Source of the DNA: Anaerococcus sp. Marseille-P3625
GTDB taxonomy: Bacteria > Bacillota > Clostridia > Tissierellales > Peptoniphilaceae
Length of the DNA stretch: 64,000 nt
Reading direction: 5' to 3'
NCBI RefSeq assembly: GCF_900232825.1
Contig: NZ_OCTP01000011.1
Span: forward strand, 955,262 to 1,019,261
Part shown: positions 37,301 to 46,121 of the stretch, in pieces
Position numbering within the stretch: position 1 is the first letter of the stretch
Layout of the letters: every line of letters starts with the position of its first letter
Made by a program: the position numbers and the translations under genes
Notes under the pieces: model-generated
Seen by the model: the letters and a program-made list of their open reading frames with translations, nothing else
Database searches by the model: none
What the model was told of the DNA's origin: nothing

Positions 37301-38432
37301 CGATCAAGTTAAACTTGAAAAAGCAAGAACAGCAACAGCTCAATGGACAACATCCAAACATAAAGTAACTTTCGACTCAAAGGGCGGAAGCGATGTTGAT
37401 AGTCAAGAAGTTGTTCACCAAGGTAAATTAAAAGAATTTACACCACCAACAAAGGATGGAAAAGTCTTTATGGGTTGGAAAGAAAAAGGCAAAGAAAATG
37501 AAGAAGCTTACTTTGACCTAACAAGTCCAATAACAGAAGATAAAACATTAATAGCAATCTGGCAAGACCCAGTTCAAGAGATAAACGAGGGCGACCCTGT
37601 TGAAGCTCAATTTATTAAAGTTACCTTTAACAAAGGCAAACATGGAGATCTTGAGGGACAAACAACTTACAAAGTTGCCAAAAATTTAAGCTTTGAAGAT
37701 GCAGTTAAGAAAGGACTAAAAGTTCCAACTATAAGTCCAGCAAAATACTACAAGGCTGTTGAGGACAAAAAAGGCTGGGATCAAACACTTGAACTAAAGG
37801 GCAAAGATATAACATTCATAGCCCAATATGAACCGATCGCTGATGTTATACCAGTAGACCCAGAAGTAACAGACGAAACACAGATTGAAAATGAAAAACC
37901 TGAAGAAATGGTACTAGTAACCTTCAAAGTATCTGATGATGATAAGTTATACATTCCAAACAATGATAAATACTATGTCAAAAAGAATACAGAAGTAAGG
38001 ATACCAACACCAGTTGTATTGGAAAAGACCATTGATGCAATATTTAATGGCTGGCAAAAAGTAACACTAGTAGAAGAAACTCTTGATCCAGATGATACAG
38101 ATCCTAAAGCAGAAAAATTCATATGGGTAAAACAAGCATTTAGTGAAGATACAATTATTAGTGATGAAAATGCAGAAGAAATTAAACTTTTGATTAAAAA
38201 ACCTTTTGCAGGAGATAAGAGAATCTACATTAAACAAATGTCTGCTGATTCAATAGGCAAATTAGAGCTTATAAGAGATGGCGAAGTTATCGAAACAGTA
38301 ACCAATTCTAAGTTTAGACGAAAATTTGAAGTATTTAATCTAAGTGAGCCTTTACAATCTGGAGATGTAATCAGATATTGGCAAGAAAGTTCATCTAGAA
38401 TAACAGACTCAACGGAAGACCTCATTGATTAA
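31362..38432 (+). CDS. giant secreted protein with InlB-type repeats, no wall anchor
   Basis: 2356-aa secreted protein. The signal peptide is MKNFFKKLLVWNLVLMMVF with cleavage after a FA-Q site. The start is the ATG at 31362, with GGAGGG just upstream; the ATG at 31350 overlaps that site. It contains InlB/Listeria-Bacteroides repeats (for example YDVNFDTAGGTSVPARTLYY near residue 250, VTFDPNGGSLRN near 870, VTFDSKGGSDVD near 2000), Rib-like segments, and several 75-80-aa units with the YYVNP signature shared with the next protein. The C-terminal 80 residues form an Ig-like module (KPFAGDKRIYIKQMSADSIG) and end without LPxTG, helix or charged tail. Attachment to the cell, if any, is unexplained. 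Likely an adhesin. Confidence 0.85.
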   Translation: MKNFFKKLLVWNLVLMMVFSTPIEIFAQVNYNDLTKDKSEIINKLDPVKPAKLKEGQSAANLIKNPKQPDIYTLRTDYKVQNGERYRINYQPYIASVGEAATQAEKDKVNKEIKLPDFSGYEKPDDESFTNNYDDIVKEAKSGEKTGNEKNGFIYENNRDFKYKAKTNKIKVKHVFQKLDDFTQYANPDGSIGKEGERITIQSGNTGSTMEVTPLEEKDRKGFIPEAGSITMQVPENAEDFILEYRYNRAHYDVNFDTAGGTSVPARTLYYEQVMPSIVDADIPTKVGGEFQGWKPSVELESQDGSKFKADEIIKDSTGKAILNLDAKIKMPASNVTFTAVWKDKDKAGYAVQFWAEKADHADGASLADKYDFIGTRVYKDQATGSRPDLDNEPVKDIVFTDLDHARLNKIWAGARFNRGKDLYLNKFYVYNQALTADQNKDPKNVNLVKSVDATGKTVYNIYYDRQVYDLYFTKSNALGSENTFYPEIWGYDEDQGEIVKKGGPGNLYHYKARFNQLMLDWPNDAMQTKGFSEGMQSFGWGPNYANPYWPTHLDTPPYRLNADEFLDMASYDTKGGYVKNIDKGDGTSINLNWYDYKILSFGIKQDKDSMPHHMDFWMDGFKDDETIIRYDLYRYKADTNSDTYAPKYPKVQGFTGKRANETPEYLNSEGIDAKNEERAAVTPFPAKTYTDMYGTRPVGQMQFIKAFFNNGDEWGDPDGWDGFDNNGYLKFEYTRNKYPLRFNYDPSKIKGDNEFNSTNQLDTFYEFPLKALSPDLAGNEEYKKENPANILDDPEKLKELKLTDLVFTDTDGKLKVKRPDNLSDQMVFKGWALDPAGTKLIWENPGEIMPNHPVNLYAKWGEPDYKWKVTFDPNGGSLRNIKEEGLTTSRKKIQEGDIGQEEINTYAKKEANDGDKQVFTVIQRQKLVEPKKPTRKGYDFMGWEVIRFKKNAKGDYTDEIDNSYRETYKVPELYSFGNDVVSPIYLKAIWVPNERVDVKVEHYFLDDDYKLDEKVRPNPKKDTLEDKRSGYLVATTGYRQDEKYLLAPHGELKEKLTGDLKKEYDDYNKRVNNLNNSFFQTFKVEPEKILNPETNQLEDNPKVKDNVFKFFYRPFRKREYKVNYIDERFKGSTNEKDGKIIDQELVKNGNRHYDARNYRPIPGWVLTSAPQQQLFFDVNEDTNELLGINGTGKDEITFYYKDVRVIDVPNKDDPVPDGYVRVTYKADKGGAFTDKDGKKVTELYYDVIKGLKSDLLPVPKELKEGESKEADKYYIRPENGKKFTKWDNRALLNDNTIINEAYTFTAYFDWSGLSASGLVRTEAYKDPNGKWTNDFAPKIEDLKKQLVWKEKDQEKPLPDGTEIKFFDEDGKELTTDEDVFKLVNEQNKADKDELVRTVNIKAKATFKDGTEAQELEIPVKIYKNVYEALTGTAKPLFLKDAESSDLKDITGEYVKVTVAPTGDMNSKDNKVYYVNPKAWVSIPEVKADGSSSFINWTADIVKQNDDGKENGNYDFGKRHKFTEETVIKPVDAKDVVEQTDPNKKPPVPDTFVKVIVKTTDKATDITAFEKTFWVNPTKEVTIDVKNPTGKTITTDTTKYTMNFSKWESEGKDRTWDNKIEGKFVKDTTIIAKYSIKAETIKELLPTTDKVHTPQGKTPTKDEIKEKITPPEGKTIKTVTIVENPDVNNPGESKAKVIVEYTDGSKVGTKEKPLEVPVEVHENIIPEEKPGKRPDGALENYVKVIFKAGTGGSLSGNLVYYVSPEVEVDMSKSADSITKTPNIGFINGDWDTSESKKLKAKFTAKETEFTFNFKKSADIVEKTDDPNQEIPKGYVKVTFKTEDANKGKLEGNKDVIIYYVNPKAGIKLKVLEKDQKASEKELKVPETLPAKNYVFDKWQENIDEENPITDEKVHVAMFQAGQVTLTYEKGGEDVTGDLPESVTVNHGKTVRLAAPGNLKKPNAKFAGWKLDDDEKIYQPGDQVKLEKARTATAQWTTSKHKVTFDSKGGSDVDSQEVVHQGKLKEFTPPTKDGKVFMGWKEKGKENEEAYFDLTSPITEDKTLIAIWQDPVQEINEGDPVEAQFIKVTFNKGKHGDLEGQTTYKVAKNLSFEDAVKKGLKVPTISPAKYYKAVEDKKGWDQTLELKGKDITFIAQYEPIADVIPVDPEVTDETQIENEKPEEMVLVTFKVSDDDKLYIPNNDKYYVKKNTEVRIPTPVVLEKTIDAIFNGWQKVTLVEETLDPDDTDPKAEKFIWVKQAFSEDTIISDENAEEIKLLIKKPFAGDKRIYIKQMSADSIGKLELIRDGEVIETVTNSKFRRKFEVFNLSEPLQSGDVIRYWQESSSRITDSTEDLID

Positions 38433-38455
38433 CAGAAAGGAGTAAGTTAACAATA

Positions 38456-41400
38456 ATGAAGAAAAAACTATTGTCAGGGATTTTAGCACTTATCTTTGTC
38501 ATACAAATTTTTGTATTTGGCACAGCATACGCTAAAGAGAATAATCCTTCCAACGCGAATCTAATAAAGATTGGAGAGTTAACGGCAAAGGATTATCCAA
38601 AAATAGACCCTGCAGACCTAGCAAAGCTAGGAAAAGAAAAAAAACAAAAGAAATTTGGGAAAAAAGGAGGAGAGGCAACCCTCTTCTCTACCAAATCCCC
38701 ATACATCAATGGTCAGCAACCAGCTGATCCAGACAAACCAAAGTATTGGGCAAATGTAAAGGGAGAACTTACAACAAGAGGAATTGATGGTAGTCCCTTT
38801 GATTGGGATAAGGTCCTAGGCAAAGATCAAAAGGTTAAGCTTTTGTTTACCCAAACAAATGGGAATGTTATGACAGGTGTAACATATACCCTATTAGTAG
38901 ATAAAGAAGGAACCTATACTTGGCAAGGTAGTGATGGAAAACCGACCTACCTACCTTTATATGATGTAGAAGGAAAACCATATACCTATAATGTCCAAAT
39001 AGAAAGAAATTATAGTAAAGAAATACAACTTATTATCCAAGAGTCTAATGGTACACCTAAATCTCAATGGAGACAAGAAGGGGAAAAACAAGTTGCAACC
39101 ATATCTTTCCTAGATATTAATATTCAACAAGTAGCTTCTACAAAATTTGTATCTGAATGGCACACAAGCTTAGAAGAATCTAACAGACCTCAAATTGAAG
39201 GATATTTTAAGGCAGATGATGAGACAGACAATACTTTTAATTTTCCTAAAAACGATACGACAAGAACAATATTAAGAGAGAGTTTTGTAGAAAACTTTGA
39301 TGAAGATGAAGACAATGGACCATGGTCTTTCAATTCTTCTGAACTTGAAACAACTCCTCAAACAGTGGAAGTTAAAACTAACACTGCAGGATTAACTTTT
39401 GAAGAAAACAATGGAGTTAAGACTGTTAAGTCAGGCGACCATAAATTCAAATACGACTTCACTTACGATGTAATCAACGGCGGAAAACTTACCATGACCG
39501 AGATTATCCCTGTGACCTTTGATGCTAATGGTGGAAAGTTTGCTAATTTTACAGCTCCTGATACTGAAACAAAGATAGTAAAAGAAGTTGAATATGATGG
39601 CACTTTAATTGAAAAGGCAGAAACTCCAACAAAACCAGGCAAGGCTTTTAAGGGCTGGGCTACTGATGCTAATGGAACGACTCCTGCAACTGATAGCGAC
39701 TATGCAAACCTTAAAGCTGCAAAGACCTTCTATGCAATTTGGTCCGACGAAGACATTCAAGCTGAAGAACTTGTAACAAGTGAGTCACTAATAAGATTTA
39801 GAAATAATAGACCCCCAATAATTACAAATGACTTTGTTCCTACGTTTGATGATTTAAAGGCCCAAGTTAAGGTTAAAGATGCTAATGGAGATTTTGTACC
39901 ACTACCTAATGATGTAAAATTCTCTATAGTAGATGATAAGGGCACCGAATATGATAAAGATAGCGATGACCTAAAGAAATTTATTTATGAAAAGGTCAAA
40001 GAAAATAGGACAGACGAAGTCTCAAGAACTGAAACAGTAAAAGCAAAGATCACATACGATGACGGTACCACACGTGAGATAGATATACCTATCAAGGTCT
40101 TAAAAAATATCTATAAGGGAACTGACGATGGTAACAAATACCCACATATACCTGCTGATTATGTAAAGGTAACCATTGACCCGACAGATAAGGCGCAAAA
40201 CCCAGATAAGACCTACTATTATGTAAATCCTAAAGCCAAAGTTATAGTTCCAGGAAAAGATCCAGTGGGAGCTGGTGACAATAAGTTTTCTAAGTGGACA
40301 ATAAAGGAAGATAGTGCTAGTGGCGCTGGCACTGACTATACATTTGGAAGTAGACAGATTTACAAAGAGGATTCCACAATTACTGCCCAATATGGAACTG
40401 GAATAATAAAGATTGTCTATGTTGACCAAAACGGCAATGAAATCGACGCGAAATATAAGATAGCCGGACAAGACTATCCTACAGAAAAATCTGGTGGTCT
40501 TGGTGGAGAGGCTCAAGATATTGACTTTGCGACCACAGGACCTGATTTTAAGGGATATATCTATAGTAGTAGAGATTCAATAAAGGGTAAATATTATAAG
40601 GATGCAAAAGATCCTGATAATCTAGATATTGTTAAGTACTCTTACTTTAAAAAAGTAACAACAGAAGAACCGACAAATAAAAATGTTTACTTCCCAGTTA
40701 TATTTGATGCTAATGAAGGTAAATTTGAATCAGATCCTAAAGATAAAAAAACTGTCTATGTATACTTTGACGGAAACAACGCTACTGTTGAAAAAGTAAC
40801 CTTTAAAGAAGTCAAGGATGAATTTGACAAAGCATACAGCAATCCAACAAAAGATGGATTTGATTTTAAAGAATGGCAAGACAAGGCAGATAAAGGCTCA
40901 GCAGTTGCCGATAATTACGAAATTCAATTCAAAGGCTGGGATTGGGACGCAGACCCTGATAACGGTTATGCACCAGAAGTGTTCTACGCCCACTATGAAC
41001 AAGCTAGCGCTCTTGTTAAATACCTTGACCTAGATGGTAAGCCTATTGCTGATGACTTTAAGATCGACGGAGTAGAATATCCAACAGAAAAAGAAGGCAA
41101 ATTAGACGAAGCGATTGCATCTGATGTATTTACTAAAGATACAGCACCTAAGCTTATAGGTTATAAGTTTAACAGGATTGAACTAAATCCAGCAAATGGA
41201 AAATACGCTATGGATAACAAGGCTACTATTAAGATTTACTACGAAAAACTTCCTGATGTCATTCCGGCAAAAGATGGATCTGGTAATCCAAATGAAAAAC
41301 CAGACGGCTATGTTGAGGTAAAATTCGTACCAACAGATAAGGCAAAAGACACAACAGAAAAGATTTTCTATGTAAATCCTAAAAGAGATGTAACAATTCC

Positions 41401-44400
41401 AATTGCAAATCCTGAAGCTAAGGCTACCTATACATTTAAAGAATGGAAGATGGGAGCAAATGCAGATGGAGCAGCTTATACTCCAAGCACTGCACAAAAG
41501 TTTACTGCAGATTTAACAGTAATCACTGCAACTTATGAGGAAACAAAGAACATAATTCCTTACGATCCAAGCGTATCTGATCCAATGGTAAGACCAGAGG
41601 GCTATGTAAGAGTAACTTTCGCAGCAGACCCAGGATTAAAATTAACTGAGCAAAAAGCATATTACGTAAAGAAAAATGCAGGCATTACACTTGGAAATGC
41701 AGAACTTGTAAAACCAGCATACGAAGCACAAACTGGTTACAAGTTCGATAAGTGGGATAAGGAAGACAGCCTTGTAATTGAAGCTGCTGATATAGTAGTA
41801 ACAGCAAAGGCTACAAAGCTTGATAATGTTATTCCGGAAAAAGATGACAAGGGTAATACAAATGAAAAGCCAAAAGGCTATAAGGAAGTTACATTTGTTG
41901 TAAAAACTGGTGATGAAGACAAAGGTTCAATTACTGGGGTTGCTAAATTCTATGTAAACCCAAATGAATATGTAACAATTAATCCACCAGCTACAGAAGC
42001 CAACACAGGTTATGAATTTGGTGCTTGGGATAAGGATGCGACTACTCCAACAGTCTATGATAAAGACACAACAATCACAGGTTCATTCAACGAATTAGAT
42101 GAAGTCATTCCGAAAACAAATTCAGATGGCACAGAAAATAAACAACCAGCTGGATACAAGAAAGTCGAATTTGTAATTGACCCAGCCACAGGCGGCAAGA
42201 TTGCAGATGGCGAAGTTAAAGTTTACTATGTAAATCCTGCTAAAGAAGTAACAGTTCCTCAACCAAAGACAGCGGCAGACACAGGCTACGTCTTTGAAAA
42301 GTGGGACCAAGATACAAGTAAGGCAAAGAAATACGAACAAGACACTACAGTTAAAGGAAACTTTAAAAAGCTTGATGACATTATCCCATCAACCGATGAC
42401 AAAGGAGATCAAAATGCTAAACCTGAAGGTTATGTAACAGTAACTTTTGATAAGGGTGAGCATGGAAAAGAAATAAAAGGACAAACTGTTTACTATGTAA
42501 ATCCAAAAGCAGACCCAACAAAAACTTTAGGCGACAAATTAATAGTTAAACCAGAAGTAAAAGCAGAAGTTGGCTATAAATTTACTGGATGGGACACTAA
42601 AGATGATTTTGAAATAAAAGATAACAAAACAGTTATTGCGCAATATGAAACAATTGACGATGTAATTCCTAAGGAGAATCCACAAGGTGGAGAAAACGAA
42701 AAACCAGAAGGCTACATCACAGTCACATTCGACAAGGGTGCTAATGGAGAATTAGAAGGAAATACTATTTTCTATGTAAATCCTAATAAGGCAGTAGTAC
42801 TTGAGGATAAAGCTCCAACTATAAAACCAAACACTGGATATATTTCAGCAGGTTGGGACACAAGTATAAACAAAGCTATCCAATATAAAGACGGCGATAA
42901 AATCACTGCTCTTTATAACGAACTTGGCGATGTAATCCCACAAGAAAAGACTGACGGATCTGACAAGCCAGCAGGCTACCTAACAGTAACCTTTGATAAG
43001 GGAGCTAATGGTGAATTAGATGGAAAGACTGTTTACTATGTAAAACCAAACAAAGAAGTAACAGTACCTGCACCAACAGTCACTCCAAATGTTGGTTGGA
43101 AACAAAAAGACGGAGAACAAGCTTGGGACAGTAAATTAACTAGAACATTTACAGATGAAAATACAACTATCACAGCTCAATATGCTCCACTTGAGAATGT
43201 AATCCCTCAAGAAAATAAAGATGGCTCTGATAAACCAAAAGGATATATTACAGTAACATTTAAAGCTGATACCAACGGTTCACTATCAGGCACAACAGTT
43301 TACTATGTAAATCCAAATGTAAAAGTTGACTTAACAAGCCAAGCAGAAGCTATTACTAAAAATCCAAATGTTGGTTATACAGCAAAAGGTGGTACTTGGG
43401 ATAAAGAAATTTCAAGTAAGACTTACACAAAAGATGAGGATTACACATTTAATTTCGTTAAACTAGATGATATTATTCCAGGAACAAAGGATGATGGAAG
43501 TCTAAACGAAAAACCAGATGGTTATGTAACTGTTAAATTTGTTTCAAATGTAAATGGAAGTCTAGAAGGCCAAACAGTTTATTATGTAAATCCAAATGCT
43601 AACAAGACTATGAGAGATATAAAAGCTCCTACTATCAAAGCTAATGACGGATTTGTAGTTAAAACTCCAAACTGGAACCCAGATTTCTCTGATGATTTAG
43701 AGATAAATAAAGATATGACCTATGCTGCAAACTATGATAAACTTTGCACGACAAAAATTAGGTACAAATCAAATGATGAAAGTATGGGAACAGTAAGCCT
43801 AGCAAGTGAAGATATCACTAGTGAAAATCTAAAAGGTTCAACAGCAACAGCTAAAGATGGCTATGAATTTGTTAATTGGACAGATGAAAATGGTAAGGAA
43901 GTTAGTAAAGAAGCTAATTTCATACCTAGTGAAAAACTAGCAGCTTTATATATAGCAGTCTTTAGACCTACAAATGGAACAAGCTTAGAAGTTGAAAAGA
44001 TTTGGCCAGAAGATATGACTGAAGTTCCTACAATGAATTTCACTCTTTATAGAAAAGTTGCTGACGGAGCTGAAGAAAAAGTATCAGGTAAAGATGTAAT
44101 AGAAATTACAAAGACTAATACAAGTGCCAAATGGGAAAATCTTCCAGAAAAAGATAGTAACGGTAATGCTTACACTTATTTTGCAAAAGAATCATTCAAA
44201 GATCTTGATGCCAAAAATGACAACTGGATTCTTGGAAGCCTAGAAACTGATGACAAGGGTAATAAAACCATTACCAACAAGCTAAAGACAGTACCAGGAC
44301 AAGGTGAAACAGCTAATCCAGCTAAGCATTTTGTAGGCAAGTTGACCATCAAGAAAGTCCTTGAAAATGAACCAGCAACAGCTAAGGCCTCAATGTCAAT

Positions 44401-45865
44401 GATGCGTGCACCTAAAGCATCTGACCCATTGAAATTTAAATTTAAAGTAACAGGACCTTATGGTTACGAAAGCGAAGAATTTGAACTAGCTGCAAATGAA
44501 ACAAAGACTTTAGAAAACCTAGCTTATGGTGAATATAAGGTTGAAGAAATTGATTCTAAAGGTTATACAGCTTATTATTCAAAAGATAAGGAAACCTTGA
44601 CAAAGAATAGTCCGAATGGAACTATTATAGTTACTAACAAAAATATTAAGCCAGCTGATCCACAAAATCCTAACCAACCAAGTGGACAAGTTGTTGATGT
44701 AACTATCAATAAAGTTTGGAAAGGCGGTAAGAAACCTGCCACTACAATTGAGCTTTGGAGAAAAGGTCATGATTTAAGTGGAAATGAATATGAGCAAAAA
44801 GTAGACCAGTTTATAACAACCGAAATGGGTGATGATAAGCAAAGTAAAGAATTTAAAGACCTTGCTAAACACGATCCAAGTGGCAGAGAATTTGTTTACT
44901 ACGTTAAAGAAGAAAATGTACCAACAGACTATACCGCAAGTTATAGCGAAGATGGCCTAACAGTAACTAACACTTATCAACAAAAACCAACACCAGATCC
45001 AGATCCGAAACCGAATCCAGATCCGAAACCGAATCCAGATCCGAAACCAAATCCAGATCCGAAACCAGATCCAGATCCAACACCGAATCCAGATCCAACA
45101 CCGAATCCAGATCCTAAACCAGATCCAGATCCAACACCGAATCCAGATCCGAAACCAGATCCAGATCCAACACCGAATCCAGATCCGAAACCGAATCCAG
45201 ACAAACCGACACCAGATCCAGATAAGCCGACACCAAACCCAGGTGGCGAAGAACCAGGAAACCCAGGTGGCGAAGAGCCAGGAACACCAGGCGATAAACC
45301 GGAACCAAAACCAGGCGACAAACCAGGCGAAAAACCGGGCGACAAACCAGGCGAAAAACCAGGCGAAAAACCAGGCGAAAAACCAGGTGAGAAGCCAGGC
45401 GAAAAGCCAGGCGAAAAACCAGGTGAGAAGCCAGGCGAAGAACCAGGAAAACCAGGAGAAAAACCAGGTGAAAAACCGGGCGATAAACCAGGAAATGAAC
45501 CAGAAAATGGAAATAAAGTGGTAATTCCTGATAAAACTGGTGTTAAGGACAAAAATCATCTAACTGATGAAGAAAAGAAAAAGATTATTGATAAGATTAA
45601 AAAGGTAAATCCAGATGTAGTAGATGTTGTAGTTGACAAAAAAGGAAATGCAACCCTAATCTATGAAAATGGTAAAAAACACACAATACCTTCTGATAAG
45701 CTTATTTATCAAATAAAGAAAGATAACAATAAAGTAAGTTCTTCAAAAACAAAGAAGATGAAAGGAAATCCAAGAACATCCGTATCATCTATTAGTGGAG
45801 TAGTAGTAACATTACTAGCAGCAACTACTGGAATGTTTGTTAGCAAGAAAAAAGAAGAAAATTAA
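38456..45865 (+). CDS. giant wall-anchored surface protein, repeat-rich, Cna-B domains, NPRTS motif
   Basis: 2469-aa protein with signal peptide MKKKLLSGILALIFVIQIFV. Middle: an InlB-type repeat (VTFDANGGKF), then about ten 75-80-aa repeats of the pattern (V/I)IP...EKP.GY..V.F...G...YYVNP from about residue 550 to 1760. Two Cna-B-type domains follow (LEVEKIWPED and VTINKVWKGG), then PDPKPNPDP and GEKPGEKPG wall-spanning tracts. The end is a sorting signal NPRTS, hydrophobic helix VVVTLLAATTGMFV and KKKEEN tail. It lies 23 bases after the previous gene, with its AGGAG unusually far (13 bases) from the ATG. Probable sortase-linked adhesin. Confidence 0.87.
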   Translation: MKKKLLSGILALIFVIQIFVFGTAYAKENNPSNANLIKIGELTAKDYPKIDPADLAKLGKEKKQKKFGKKGGEATLFSTKSPYINGQQPADPDKPKYWANVKGELTTRGIDGSPFDWDKVLGKDQKVKLLFTQTNGNVMTGVTYTLLVDKEGTYTWQGSDGKPTYLPLYDVEGKPYTYNVQIERNYSKEIQLIIQESNGTPKSQWRQEGEKQVATISFLDINIQQVASTKFVSEWHTSLEESNRPQIEGYFKADDETDNTFNFPKNDTTRTILRESFVENFDEDEDNGPWSFNSSELETTPQTVEVKTNTAGLTFEENNGVKTVKSGDHKFKYDFTYDVINGGKLTMTEIIPVTFDANGGKFANFTAPDTETKIVKEVEYDGTLIEKAETPTKPGKAFKGWATDANGTTPATDSDYANLKAAKTFYAIWSDEDIQAEELVTSESLIRFRNNRPPIITNDFVPTFDDLKAQVKVKDANGDFVPLPNDVKFSIVDDKGTEYDKDSDDLKKFIYEKVKENRTDEVSRTETVKAKITYDDGTTREIDIPIKVLKNIYKGTDDGNKYPHIPADYVKVTIDPTDKAQNPDKTYYYVNPKAKVIVPGKDPVGAGDNKFSKWTIKEDSASGAGTDYTFGSRQIYKEDSTITAQYGTGIIKIVYVDQNGNEIDAKYKIAGQDYPTEKSGGLGGEAQDIDFATTGPDFKGYIYSSRDSIKGKYYKDAKDPDNLDIVKYSYFKKVTTEEPTNKNVYFPVIFDANEGKFESDPKDKKTVYVYFDGNNATVEKVTFKEVKDEFDKAYSNPTKDGFDFKEWQDKADKGSAVADNYEIQFKGWDWDADPDNGYAPEVFYAHYEQASALVKYLDLDGKPIADDFKIDGVEYPTEKEGKLDEAIASDVFTKDTAPKLIGYKFNRIELNPANGKYAMDNKATIKIYYEKLPDVIPAKDGSGNPNEKPDGYVEVKFVPTDKAKDTTEKIFYVNPKRDVTIPIANPEAKATYTFKEWKMGANADGAAYTPSTAQKFTADLTVITATYEETKNIIPYDPSVSDPMVRPEGYVRVTFAADPGLKLTEQKAYYVKKNAGITLGNAELVKPAYEAQTGYKFDKWDKEDSLVIEAADIVVTAKATKLDNVIPEKDDKGNTNEKPKGYKEVTFVVKTGDEDKGSITGVAKFYVNPNEYVTINPPATEANTGYEFGAWDKDATTPTVYDKDTTITGSFNELDEVIPKTNSDGTENKQPAGYKKVEFVIDPATGGKIADGEVKVYYVNPAKEVTVPQPKTAADTGYVFEKWDQDTSKAKKYEQDTTVKGNFKKLDDIIPSTDDKGDQNAKPEGYVTVTFDKGEHGKEIKGQTVYYVNPKADPTKTLGDKLIVKPEVKAEVGYKFTGWDTKDDFEIKDNKTVIAQYETIDDVIPKENPQGGENEKPEGYITVTFDKGANGELEGNTIFYVNPNKAVVLEDKAPTIKPNTGYISAGWDTSINKAIQYKDGDKITALYNELGDVIPQEKTDGSDKPAGYLTVTFDKGANGELDGKTVYYVKPNKEVTVPAPTVTPNVGWKQKDGEQAWDSKLTRTFTDENTTITAQYAPLENVIPQENKDGSDKPKGYITVTFKADTNGSLSGTTVYYVNPNVKVDLTSQAEAITKNPNVGYTAKGGTWDKEISSKTYTKDEDYTFNFVKLDDIIPGTKDDGSLNEKPDGYVTVKFVSNVNGSLEGQTVYYVNPNANKTMRDIKAPTIKANDGFVVKTPNWNPDFSDDLEINKDMTYAANYDKLCTTKIRYKSNDESMGTVSLASEDITSENLKGSTATAKDGYEFVNWTDENGKEVSKEANFIPSEKLAALYIAVFRPTNGTSLEVEKIWPEDMTEVPTMNFTLYRKVADGAEEKVSGKDVIEITKTNTSAKWENLPEKDSNGNAYTYFAKESFKDLDAKNDNWILGSLETDDKGNKTITNKLKTVPGQGETANPAKHFVGKLTIKKVLENEPATAKASMSMMRAPKASDPLKFKFKVTGPYGYESEEFELAANETKTLENLAYGEYKVEEIDSKGYTAYYSKDKETLTKNSPNGTIIVTNKNIKPADPQNPNQPSGQVVDVTINKVWKGGKKPATTIELWRKGHDLSGNEYEQKVDQFITTEMGDDKQSKEFKDLAKHDPSGREFVYYVKEENVPTDYTASYSEDGLTVTNTYQQKPTPDPDPKPNPDPKPNPDPKPNPDPKPDPDPTPNPDPTPNPDPKPDPDPTPNPDPKPDPDPTPNPDPKPNPDKPTPDPDKPTPNPGGEEPGNPGGEEPGTPGDKPEPKPGDKPGEKPGDKPGEKPGEKPGEKPGEKPGEKPGEKPGEKPGEEPGKPGEKPGEKPGDKPGNEPENGNKVVIPDKTGVKDKNHLTDEEKKKIIDKIKKVNPDVVDVVVDKKGNATLIYENGKKHTIPSDKLIYQIKKDNNKVSSSKTKKMKGNPRTSVSSISGVVVTLLAATTGMFVSKKKEEN
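44989..45240 (+). repeat. in-frame tandem repeat encoding Pro-Asp/Asn/Lys tract
   Basis: Six-base and eighteen-base units (CCAGATCC, CCGAAACCGAAT and close variants) encode PDPKPNPDP-type repeats. Near-identical units make length change by slippage likely without frameshift. The tract would hold the adhesin head away from the cell wall. Confidence 0.9.
45240..45500 (+). repeat. in-frame tandem repeat encoding GEKPGEKPG tract
   Basis: Twelve-base units close to GGCGAAAAACCA encode (GEKP)n and GDKP variants, next to two copies of a GGEEPGNP-type unit. Codon choice is nearly uniform, which indicates recent expansion. It forms a second wall-spanning segment before the C-terminal globular domain. 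Confidence 0.9.
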
Positions 45866-45886
45866 TCTATAATAATCTGAAATCAA

Positions 45887-45916
45887 AAGACTCAAGCTAA
45901 GACTTGGGTCTTTTTG
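45887..45916 (+). terminator. intrinsic terminator of the giant surface protein operon
   Basis: AGACTCAAG pairs with CTTGGGTCT (one wobble) around a 6-base loop and is followed by TTTTT, 22 bases after the stop codon. Confidence 0.8.
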
Positions 45917-46055
45917 CTTGGAAATTTTTTGGGAAATATAAATAATCTCGAGAATATAAGTAGAAGAAATTTAAAAGTTTACTACTTTATATAAAAATAA
46001 AGATCCAAGGCCTTGAAGATTCAAAATACTAATAATTGGCTTTGTATTATTAGTC

Positions 46056-46121
46056 TTGATTAATTTTTCAGTAAATATTATAATAATATAGAGTGGATAC
46101 GTGTATATTTTTTTAAGACTA
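46056..46121 (+). promoter_or_regulatory. conserved promoter and initial transcript of surface-protein locus B
   Basis: TTGATT at 46056-46061, 17-base spacer, TATAAT at 46079-46084, then AGTGGATACGTGTATATTTT. It matches the element at 30761-30830 in -35, spacer length, -10 and about 28 of 30 bases of the initial transcript. Confidence 0.65.

Noticed and set aside
45243-45524. 93-codon frame of KNQAKNQ-type sequence within the GEKP tract
   Set aside because: Alternative frame of the twelve-base repeat inside a verified coding region.
44957-45559. Two antisense frames of about 200 aa rich in SPGF and WFRIWI repeats
   Set aside because: They are mirror products of the proline-rich tandem repeats of the wall-anchored protein. 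Repeats keep all frames open; no ribosome binding site or sensible composition.
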